In this document: positions 35,442-42,635 of the stretch, one piece after another | How positions within the stretch are numbered: the first letter of the stretch is position 1 | Layout: each line of letters starts with the position of its first letter | Assembly: GCA_900767825.1 (NCBI GenBank) | Contig: CAAGAN010000029.1 | Location: forward strand, 85,100 to 149,099 | Direction of reading: 5' to 3' | Source of the DNA: Bacilli bacterium | GTDB lineage: Bacteria > Bacillota_I > Bacilli_A > RFN20 > CAG-826 | Length of the DNA stretch: 64,000 nucleotides | Made by a program: the position numbers and the translations under genes | The notes under the pieces: model-generated | Databases searched by the model: none | What the model saw: only the letters and a program-made list of their open reading frames with translations | Told to the model about the DNA's origin: nothing

Positions 35442-37034
35442 ATGTATAAAATCATTATTGCCGACGATGAAGAGGCAGTTAGAAATCGCCTGCTTTCATT
35501 GCTAGAAAAACAAAAAGAAGACTTTGAAGTTATTGGATCATACCAAAATGGTTATGATGCTTTAGAAGCAGGGGTATCATTAACTGATTTGGATTTGCTT
35601 ATAACTGATATCAAGATGCCTTTTATTACAGGTCTAGAATTAGCTAAAACTTTAAAAGAAACGCACCCGTTGCTTCAAATAATAATTCTTTCTGGCTTTG
35701 ATGATTTTGATTTTGCTAAGCAAGCGATTAATCTAGATGCTGTTGCATATCTATCTAAGCCGTTATCTTTTGAAGAATTACGTCAAGCGTTAGCTAAGGC
35801 CAAAGAAAGACTAGATAAATCAAAAGATATAAATAGAGACATCAAGAAGCTACAAGAACATAGGCAGACATTAAGGAAAGTAGAACAAAATGCCGACTTA
35901 TTAAGGCTATGCACCTTAAAAACCATTCCAGATAAACTATTAGAAAAACTAGAGGTGGATGGGATTAACTTGAAGAACAAATACATTTCCATTGCCTTGT
36001 TTGATTCAGATAAGGAAGAAGAGTCTTTGACATATGAAGACATCGAATTGTCTAGGTTCTATTTAGAAGAAAACCTCAATATTGCTTTTAGGGGTTTATT
36101 GTCATTTTTCACCTTTGAACCATCTTCGTCTTTGGGCGTATTGTTTGTAAGTGATAAGCCCCTCACTAGAGACGAATTAGAAGGCAAGTTATCTTTTGTA
36201 TTAGCCAAGATAAAAAGAAGCTGTGGGCTAAGCTTTTCTTGTGCCGTCAGTGAATCTAGCCATATGGGGGAAGAAGGGTTTAGCTATAGAAGATTATTTA
36301 GACATACTAGATGGGCTTTGGAATATAGGACCATCATGGGCGAAGGGCTTCTTCTTTTCTATGATGATTTAGCTTTCCGCCAGGCCGGGCTAGGCAAAGT
36401 TGACGATAATGATTTTAAAAACATCGGCTATGCCTTGCTTTATGGTAAAAAAGAAGAAGCAAAAGAATTAAGCAGGAGACTAATAGAAAAACTAGGGAGT
36501 ATTGATTACAAGGATTCCTATTCTTTAATCATTAATAACCTATTTGATTCCATGTTAAAAAGCTGCATTGCCTTGGATAAGTTATATGCAACATATCGAC
36601 CCCATGTAGCATTAATCAACGAACTTTATTCCAAAAAGGGATTAGAATCGACATGTGATTTTTTTGATGAACTTATCGATATGGTCCTAGAAATCAATAA
36701 CGGGGCACGTATAAGCGGATTAGATAACGCTTTTATCCTTATTAAGAAATATATTGATTTCAATTATGCGAATAGTTCCATTTCTATTGAATCCCTTTCA
36801 AGCGAATTAGGCTATTCTTCCTCTTATATATTCGCGATTTTAAAAAAACATGGGACTACCTTTACTAAATTATTGACCAACAGGAGAATGGAAGAAGCTA
36901 AACGCCTTCTCTCCGACCCAAATATCAAGATGGCCCAGATTGCCCATGACATTGGATATGATGACCCATATTATTTCTCCCATTGCTTTAAGAAATGCTT
37001 TGGAATGTCACCTTTGGAGTTCCGTAAACAATGA
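35442..37034 (+). CDS. YesN-type response regulator (REC plus AraC-type HTH)
   Basis: 530 residues. The receiver domain (1-120) has the acidic pair Asp8-Asp9 (IIADDEEA), the phospho-acceptor Asp56 (LLITDIKMP) and Lys near 107 (YLSKPLSF). A long middle linker of about 290 residues follows. The C-terminal AraC-type double HTH (about 430-530) shows LSSELGYSSSYIFAILKKHG and IAHDIGYDDPYYFSHCFKK. In Firmicutes such regulators activate sugar transporter operons. It overlaps the partner kinase gene by 4 bp. The likely target is the mgl-type transporter downstream. Confidence 0.9.
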   Translation: MYKIIIADDEEAVRNRLLSLLEKQKEDFEVIGSYQNGYDALEAGVSLTDLDLLITDIKMPFITGLELAKTLKETHPLLQIIILSGFDDFDFAKQAINLDAVAYLSKPLSFEELRQALAKAKERLDKSKDINRDIKKLQEHRQTLRKVEQNADLLRLCTLKTIPDKLLEKLEVDGINLKNKYISIALFDSDKEEESLTYEDIELSRFYLEENLNIAFRGLLSFFTFEPSSSLGVLFVSDKPLTRDELEGKLSFVLAKIKRSCGLSFSCAVSESSHMGEEGFSYRRLFRHTRWALEYRTIMGEGLLLFYDDLAFRQAGLGKVDDNDFKNIGYALLYGKKEEAKELSRRLIEKLGSIDYKDSYSLIINNLFDSMLKSCIALDKLYATYRPHVALINELYSKKGLESTCDFFDELIDMVLEINNGARISGLDNAFILIKKYIDFNYANSSISIESLSSELGYSSSYIFAILKKHGTTFTKLLTNRRMEEAKRLLSDPNIKMAQIAHDIGYDDPYYFSHCFKKCFGMSPLEFRKQ

Positions 37035-38755
37035 AGAAAAGGAAACCAAAATCTTTATATTTTTCCTTACTATTGCCCCTAGAATTGATTCTAGTTATTT
37101 TGGTTGGCTCTATTGTCGCTAGCGCTAATTTCATCTACAAAGAAAACGTTGAAACTACTTCAAATCAAAACCTCCAGACTACAGGGGAACAATTATTAGG
37201 TACTTATGATGCTTATTTCTCCCAGATATTTAAAAATAGCGATGTAGTTATTTCTTCTTTTAACGAAACTGAGGATCCTTCTTCTTTTAAAGTAAAAATG
37301 GATGCAACTTTCTCGGGTTTATTATCTTTGAAAGAAGAAGTAATTGGAACATCTATTTATAATGCAAATGATGGGGCTTTGATTACTAGTGCAGGCAAAA
37401 TAGAAGCAAGTAATAATGCTAAAAACGAAGGATGGTTTAAACAAACATTTTCTAGTAACGAGAATAAATTAATACCTATCCTTACTCTTCCTTCCATTCC
37501 AAATCCAGTCTACCCATATATGTTTACCCTTTCTAGATATGCTAGTTATGATAGGGATTCTTCTTTTGATGCGGTTATACGTATTGATTTTAGTTTCAAT
37601 CAAATCGTAAACGTCTTAAGCGAAACGGCTTTAGGAGAAAGAAGCAGCTTCTTAATCTATGATAAGGAATATAGAGAGGTATATTCTTCTTTGCCTAACG
37701 ATTTTGATGCTAAGAAGGGGATATTACAAAACTTAGTAATGGGAGTAGGTAATTATAATCTAGGAGACCATTCTTTCTTTGTGTTTGCATCTACTATATC
37801 TTCAACATCTTGGAGATTGGGCGTCTTTTTAAATAATGATGCCGTCCATGTTGCTATATCTAATTTCACCTTATATACCACGCTAATCGGGGTAGCTTTG
37901 GCATTAGTTTCTGCTTTTATTTTCTTGCTTGTATCAAGAAAATCAGTAAAGCCAATCTTGTTATTAAGTTCAAAGATGAGCCAAATAGTATCCCTAGAAG
38001 AACTTCCTTCCAAACATTTAAATATTGAAGGATCAAAAGAAATTGTTGAATTAGATAATTCCTTCATTGCCCTTATCGATAGGATTGATGATTTGACTAA
38101 AAAACTTATATTTGAAAAAGAAGAGCAAAGGAAAAGCGAACTCCTAGCCCTTCAAAACCAGATTAACCCTCATTTCCTTTATAACACCTTAGATAGCATT
38201 CTTGCCCTTATTGAAGAAAAAGAAAACGATAAGGCCGAAGAAATGATTGTTGCCCTTTCTAGATTCTTTAGGATTTCTATTTCAAAAGGAAAAAACATCA
38301 TTCCTTTAAGAAAAGAAATAGAACATGCGAAGAATTATTTGCTTATCCAGAAACTTAGGTTTGGGGACGCTTTCGATTATAGTTTTGATGTAAGTGAAGA
38401 TATCCTTGATATGGATATAGTTAAATTAGTCCTCCAACCTATAATCGAAAATTCCATTAACCACGGCTTAAAAGAAGGGGAAGTGGGGTTAATTAAAGTC
38501 AAAGGATATAAAAATAATGGATACGTGTATCTATCTATTTCCGATAATGGATATGGAATGATAGAAGAAACCCGCCTCGCTTTAGAGAATTCGTTAAAAG
38601 ATGAATCTTCTTCTAAAGGAGTTGGATTGAAGAATGTCTATATGCGTCTGCGCGTCTATTACGGAAATAAAGCCGATATGAAAATCGAAAGTGCATTGGA
38701 TATAGGCACGACAATTACCTTAATAATCCCAGAAGGAGGGGAACATGAAAAATAA
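37031..38755 (+). CDS. YesM-type sensor histidine kinase
   Basis: 574 residues. Helices at about 13-35 and 276-300 enclose an extracytoplasmic sensor domain of about 240 residues with a Cache-like fold. A HAMP linker follows. The kinase core has QNQINPHFLYNTLDSI with His381 as the phosphorylation site, then VLQPIIENSINHGLKEG (N box), ISDNGYGM (G1 box) and SKGVGLKNVYMRL (G2 box). It overlaps both the regulator gene (4 bp) and the binding-protein gene (11 bp), which suggests a physical complex of kinase with the lipoprotein, like AraPST or XylFII-LytS systems known from Firmicutes. Confidence 0.9.
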   Translation: MKKRKPKSLYFSLLLPLELILVILVGSIVASANFIYKENVETTSNQNLQTTGEQLLGTYDAYFSQIFKNSDVVISSFNETEDPSSFKVKMDATFSGLLSLKEEVIGTSIYNANDGALITSAGKIEASNNAKNEGWFKQTFSSNENKLIPILTLPSIPNPVYPYMFTLSRYASYDRDSSFDAVIRIDFSFNQIVNVLSETALGERSSFLIYDKEYREVYSSLPNDFDAKKGILQNLVMGVGNYNLGDHSFFVFASTISSTSWRLGVFLNNDAVHVAISNFTLYTTLIGVALALVSAFIFLLVSRKSVKPILLLSSKMSQIVSLEELPSKHLNIEGSKEIVELDNSFIALIDRIDDLTKKLIFEKEEQRKSELLALQNQINPHFLYNTLDSILALIEEKENDKAEEMIVALSRFFRISISKGKNIIPLRKEIEHAKNYLLIQKLRFGDAFDYSFDVSEDILDMDIVKLVLQPIIENSINHGLKEGEVGLIKVKGYKNNGYVYLSISDNGYGMIEETRLALENSLKDESSSKGVGLKNVYMRLRVYYGNKADMKIESALDIGTTITLIIPEGGEHEK

Positions 38756-39755
38756 AGCCACTTTGATATTCTTGCCTTTCCTTTTGCTTTCCTGCGGCGA
38801 GGCTAAAGCCAACCCATGCTTCTTTATTTATGATCTAAACGACAACTTCATGTCTTCTTTAAAAGAGCAGTTCTCTTTGGCTTTAAAAGAAAAAGGGTAC
38901 GAAGTCACTACATATAACGCTTCAAGGAAACAAAGCACCCAAAATACCCAGATAGGGAAGGAATTGGAATTAAATCCAAAGAACCCCTTAATTATTAATG
39001 TCGTAGATAGATTAAGTGCATCTATGATTATTGAAAAAGCTGAAAAAGAAAATACCCCTGTATTATTTATCAATAGAGAACCCCTTAAGGAAGACTGTAC
39101 GAAGAATAGTTGGGCTAAAGAAAATATATATTATGTAGGTGCCGATAGCACTTATCAAGGTGAAGCCCAATCTGAGATTGCTTCTACTTATTTTGGGGAA
39201 GCGTCTAATTTCCCTTCATCTAGATTTGATAAGAATAATGATGGCAAATTACAGGTCGCCTTATTTAGAGGAGAACTTTCCCATCAAGATGCCGAGAATA
39301 GAAGTAAATACGCTTTAGAAAAACTTAGGACATTAGGATTTAAAGTCGACTTGATTAATGTTAGTTATTGCGATTGGGAAAAAAGTCTTGCCTATGAAGA
39401 GATGAAAAAGATGTATCTAAATGGCGAGAATGTAGAACTCTTGTTATGCAATAATGATGAAATGGCTTTAGGCGCAGTTGAATATCTAAAGGAAAAAATG
39501 GATGTAAATACTCCTTTTATTGATCAATTCTTCCCTATATTAGGAGTAGATGGAACAGAGACTGGAAAGCAAGCGGTCAAGGATGGATTTTTATTAGGAA
39601 CTGTACTTAATGATGCCTATAACCAAGCCAAGATTTTATCCGATATCTATTTGAATATAGTTGAAAATACTCCTCTTCCTATTTATGGAGAAGAAATCAA
39701 GATAAACGATAATTTTTACTATGTAAAAGGTACTAAAATAACTAGGAATAACTAG
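38745..39755 (+). CDS. Galactose-type sugar-binding lipoprotein, probable co-sensor of the kinase
   Basis: 336 residues; lipobox LLSC with Cys17. The fold is the MglB type of periplasmic binding protein in its normal domain order: CFFIYDLNDNFMSSLKEQFS first, then PVLFINREPL, IYYVGADSTYQGEAQSE, DGKLQVALFRGELSHQDAENR, ELLLCNNDEMALGAVEYL, ILGVDGTETGKQAVKDG and GTVLNDAYNQAKI. Sugar-contact positions known from E. coli MglB (Asn/Phe of DNF, Asn in INRE, Asp and Arg of SHQDAENR, NND, Asp in GVDG, Asn in LNDA) are largely kept. It is coupled to the kinase gene (11-bp overlap) and separated by 150 bp from the transporter, so I infer a sensing rather than transport role. Confidence 0.85.
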   Translation: MKNKATLIFLPFLLLSCGEAKANPCFFIYDLNDNFMSSLKEQFSLALKEKGYEVTTYNASRKQSTQNTQIGKELELNPKNPLIINVVDRLSASMIIEKAEKENTPVLFINREPLKEDCTKNSWAKENIYYVGADSTYQGEAQSEIASTYFGEASNFPSSRFDKNNDGKLQVALFRGELSHQDAENRSKYALEKLRTLGFKVDLINVSYCDWEKSLAYEEMKKMYLNGENVELLLCNNDEMALGAVEYLKEKMDVNTPFIDQFFPILGVDGTETGKQAVKDGFLLGTVLNDAYNQAKILSDIYLNIVENTPLPIYGEEIKINDNFYYVKGTKITRNN

Positions 39756-39814
39756 GTTTCTGCTAGTTTAAGATAGTATTTTATTCTAAATTTTTTAGAG
39801 TTTTTTCCATTCTT

Positions 39815-39880
39815 TTGAAAGCGCTTTCTAGACAAAATAGAGTCAATAAAAGGCGGTGACGTTCTTGTTGAAGTGCCGCC
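39815..39880 (+). promoter_or_regulatory. cre-like site and structured leader upstream of the permuted binding-protein gene
   Basis: TTGAAAGCGCTTTCTA (39815-39830) contains the perfect palindrome GAAAGCGCTTTC and matches the Firmicutes CcpA cre consensus with about one mismatch. TTGAAA could also be a -35 box, so binding would block transcription. A GGCGG (39852-39856) / CCGCC (39876-39880) hairpin follows in the leader, ahead of the strong RBS AAAGGAGGA. Confidence 0.6.
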
Positions 39881-39906
39881 ACAATTAGGGATTAAAGGAG
39901 GAAAAC

Positions 39907-41055
39907 ATGAAAAAACATTTAATTCCATTATTTGCTCTTGCTAGCATGAGCCTACTCGCTTCTTGCGGCAACACCTCAACCGAATATGATTTAGCCACTC
40001 ACGTTGCTGATGGCGAAATCGGCTATGTAGTTCTCGTTGGAGAAGATGGCAACCCAGAAGCCGAAGACCGTACCAAAGGCTGCATTGCTGCTATGGATGC
40101 AGTTGCTGCTAAGTATGGATTAAAAGCCAAGATGCTCGAAAAGACTACTTCCAAAGATGGATCTGGTGCTTCTTGGAGCGACACCCAAGCCAAAGTCTTA
40201 ATGGAAACCTGGGTAACTAAGCATGGTGACAAGATTGACTTTGTCGTTTCTAATAACGATGGTATGGCCATTGCTGCTAGCTCTGTCCAAACCCTTCAAA
40301 AGAAGACCCCAATCGTTGGATTTGACGCTTTAAAGACTGCCTGCAACATGATTGTTGAAGGAACATTAGCCGGATCTGTTTCCCAAAACGGAACTGACCA
40401 AGCCTATGCTACTGCCTTAGTACTTGGCAACTTAATCGCCGGTAAGACCGACATCACCGAAGGATATAATGGAAACGCCGAATTAAATAAAGATGGCGTT
40501 GCTAACCATATCGTTCAAACCAAGCTAGCCGCTGTTACTGCCGCTAATGCTAATCAATATGCTCCAGGAAGCTATGTAACTCCAACCGCAACCGGATTAC
40601 TCTCTGGAAAGAAGGTTCTATATTGCCTATATGACGCTAAAGATAACTTCATCGGCGAAACCTATGCCAAAGACCTTCCACACTATGTCACTGCTTTAGG
40701 TGGATCTTATAAGGAATTAAAAGGCGAAAATGACAACTCCAAGATGCTTGAATCCGTCAAGAACGCCAATCAAAGCGATGCCTTTGATGCCTATGCCTTC
40801 AATATCCCAGAACATTCAACCTGGCAAGAATACCTAAAGATTGCCGGATTCGAATTCGACGGAAGTGGTGCCTGCACCAAGAAAGGCAAACCAACTGTCT
40901 TCTTCAACCGTCAACCAAAGACTGGCTCTGATGTTGCTAATTTAGCAGCTGCCAATCTTGATAATGTTTACTTCGTTGGAACTGGTTCCACCGGACAAGG
41001 CGAAGTCCAAGGAAAAGTTATCACCGACTGGTTCGATGCTAACATGAAGAAATAA
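39907..41055 (+). CDS. Circularly permuted MglB-like sugar-binding lipoprotein
   Basis: 382 residues; lipobox LASC with Cys20. The two halves of the MglB family appear in swapped order. Residues about 37-180 match the C-terminal half of MglB: GYVVLVGEDGNPEAEDRT, SWSDTQAKVLMETW (Trp90), DFVVSNNDGMAIAASSVQ, PIVGFDALKTA (Asp140), GTLAGSVSQNGTDQA. Residues about 234-376 match its N-terminal half: GKKVLYCLYDAKDNF, PTVFFNRQP (Asn334), VYFVGTGSTGQGEVQGK. A linker of about 50 residues joins them (181-233). Sugar-contact positions are mostly conserved, with changes at the MglB His152 (here Asn49), Asp154 (Glu51) and Asn256 (Gln160) equivalents. It lies directly upstream of mglA and mglC, so it is the transport binding protein. 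Codon choice suggests high expression. Confidence 0.88.
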   Translation: MKKHLIPLFALASMSLLASCGNTSTEYDLATHVADGEIGYVVLVGEDGNPEAEDRTKGCIAAMDAVAAKYGLKAKMLEKTTSKDGSGASWSDTQAKVLMETWVTKHGDKIDFVVSNNDGMAIAASSVQTLQKKTPIVGFDALKTACNMIVEGTLAGSVSQNGTDQAYATALVLGNLIAGKTDITEGYNGNAELNKDGVANHIVQTKLAAVTAANANQYAPGSYVTPTATGLLSGKKVLYCLYDAKDNFIGETYAKDLPHYVTALGGSYKELKGENDNSKMLESVKNANQSDAFDAYAFNIPEHSTWQEYLKIAGFEFDGSGACTKKGKPTVFFNRQPKTGSDVANLAAANLDNVYFVGTGSTGQGEVQGKVITDWFDANMKK

Positions 41056-41076
41056 CAATTTCTTTGTAAGTATGGG

Positions 41077-41115
41077 GCGAGCGTCTAAATAGAATTTGGG
41101 CGCTCGCTTCTTTTA
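41077..41115 (+). other. Intercistronic hairpin between binding-protein and ATPase genes
   Basis: GCGAGCG (41077-41083) pairs perfectly with CGCTCGC (41101-41107), followed by TTCTTTTAGG and the RBS AGGAGG of the ATPase gene. Such a stem between a binding-protein gene and its transporter genes commonly acts as a partial terminator and 3' stabiliser, giving more binding protein than transporter. Confidence 0.65.
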
Positions 41116-41124
41116 GGAGGTCAT

Positions 41125-42624
41125 ATGGAAGAAACTACTAACATATTAGAAATACACCATCTCTCCAAAAGCTTTGGCAAAAACAAAGTCCTTCATGACA
41201 TTAATCTTGAAGTCAAAAAAGGTACAGTCCTTGGCTTGATGGGTGAAAATGGTGCTGGAAAGTCCACGATGATGAAGTGTCTTTTCGGCATTTATAGTAT
41301 GGATGAAGGCGATATTGTCCTCGATGGGAAACATATCAACTTCAAAGATCCTAAAGACGCTCTCGAAAATGGCGTGGCCATGGTTCACCAGGAACTAAAT
41401 CAATGCCTTGACCGTACTATTCTCGATAACCTCTTCTTAGGAAGGTATCCAACAAAATTCGGTTTGGTCGACGAAGCTGAAATGCTAAGATCTGCCAAAG
41501 AGCTTTTTGCACGTTTGAAGATGGATATCAATCCAAAAACTATAATGAGAAAAATGAGCGTTAGCGAAAGACAGATGGTCGAAATCGCTAAGGCAGTAAG
41601 TTATAACGCCAAAGTAATCGTATTAGATGAACCGACTTCCTCTTTAACTGAAAGAGAAGTAAGAAAGCTGTTCTCAATTGTTTCCTCATTAAGAGATAAA
41701 GGCGTCTCTTTTGTTTATATTTCCCATAAAATGGATGAAATATTTGAGATTTGCGATGAAGTCAGTGTTCTCCGTGATGGAAATATGATTATGACTAAGC
41801 CTACTAAGGAAACTTGCATGGAAGAATTAGTCTCTGCCATGGTTGGGCGTTCATTGAGCCAACGTTTCCCAAAAGTCGACAACACTCCAGGCGAAGTCAT
41901 ATTTGAATTAAAAGAACTTTGTACCCGTTATGCTCCAAAACTAAATAACATTTCCTTTAAAGTAAGAAAAGGTGAAATATTTGGCATTTATGGATTAGTT
42001 GGGGCAGGTAGAACCGAATTACTTGAAACAATCTTCGGATTAAGAACCATTAGAAGTGGTGAGATTATCTATAAAGGGAAGCCACTTGATTTCAAAGGTC
42101 CTTGGGATGCGATTAATTATAACTTTGCCTATCTTACCGAAGAAAGAAAGATCTCTGGTATCTTCCCAAAGATGGACCTTACCTTCAATACATGCATTTC
42201 TAACTTAGATAAATTCATCTCGGGCTTCGCATTAAGCGATTCAAAGATGAAAGAATCTACTGAAGAAGAAATTAGATTGATGCGTACCCGCTGCATGGGA
42301 GCTGATGATAACATCATGGCCCTTAGTGGTGGAAACCAACAGAAAGTCATCATTGGAAAATGGCTTGAAACATCTCCAGACCTTCTTCTTCTTGATGAGC
42401 CGACACGTGGTATCGACGTCGGTGCTAAATATGAAATATACCAATTGATCATCAACCTAGCCAAGCAAGGCAAGACATGCATCGTTGTTTCTAGCGAAAT
42501 GCCTGAAATTCTTGGTATTACAAATCGTATTGCCGTCATGAGCAACTATAACCTTAGCGGAATTGTGGAAACAAAAGAAACTAACCAGGAAGAATTGCTC
42601 AAATTGAGTGCGAAATATTTATAA
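41125..42624 (+). CDS. mglA: Galactose/ribose-type sugar ABC transporter ATPase (two ABC domains)
   Basis: 499 residues, typical of CUT2 ATPases. The first ABC domain has Walker A GENGAGKST, signature-region MSVSERQMVEIAKAV and Walker B VIVLDEPTSSLTE. The second has the usual degenerate Walker A GLVGAGRTE, signature LSGGNQQKVIIGKWL and LLLLDEPTRGIDVGAK. It energises uptake through the permease encoded 11 bp downstream. The symbol mglA is given for the family; ribose (rbsA) or xylose (xylG) specificity cannot be excluded, but the MglB-like binding protein favours galactose or glucose. Confidence 0.9.
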   Translation: MEETTNILEIHHLSKSFGKNKVLHDINLEVKKGTVLGLMGENGAGKSTMMKCLFGIYSMDEGDIVLDGKHINFKDPKDALENGVAMVHQELNQCLDRTILDNLFLGRYPTKFGLVDEAEMLRSAKELFARLKMDINPKTIMRKMSVSERQMVEIAKAVSYNAKVIVLDEPTSSLTEREVRKLFSIVSSLRDKGVSFVYISHKMDEIFEICDEVSVLRDGNMIMTKPTKETCMEELVSAMVGRSLSQRFPKVDNTPGEVIFELKELCTRYAPKLNNISFKVRKGEIFGIYGLVGAGRTELLETIFGLRTIRSGEIIYKGKPLDFKGPWDAINYNFAYLTEERKISGIFPKMDLTFNTCISNLDKFISGFALSDSKMKESTEEEIRLMRTRCMGADDNIMALSGGNQQKVIIGKWLETSPDLLLLDEPTRGIDVGAKYEIYQLIINLAKQGKTCIVVSSEMPEILGITNRIAVMSNYNLSGIVETKETNQEELLKLSAKYL

Positions 42625-42635
42625 GGAGAAAGAAG

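Noticed and set aside
42129..42545. Open frame of 138 codons on the minus strand
   Set aside because: It is opposite the second ABC domain of the sugar ATPase gene and has no supporting signal.
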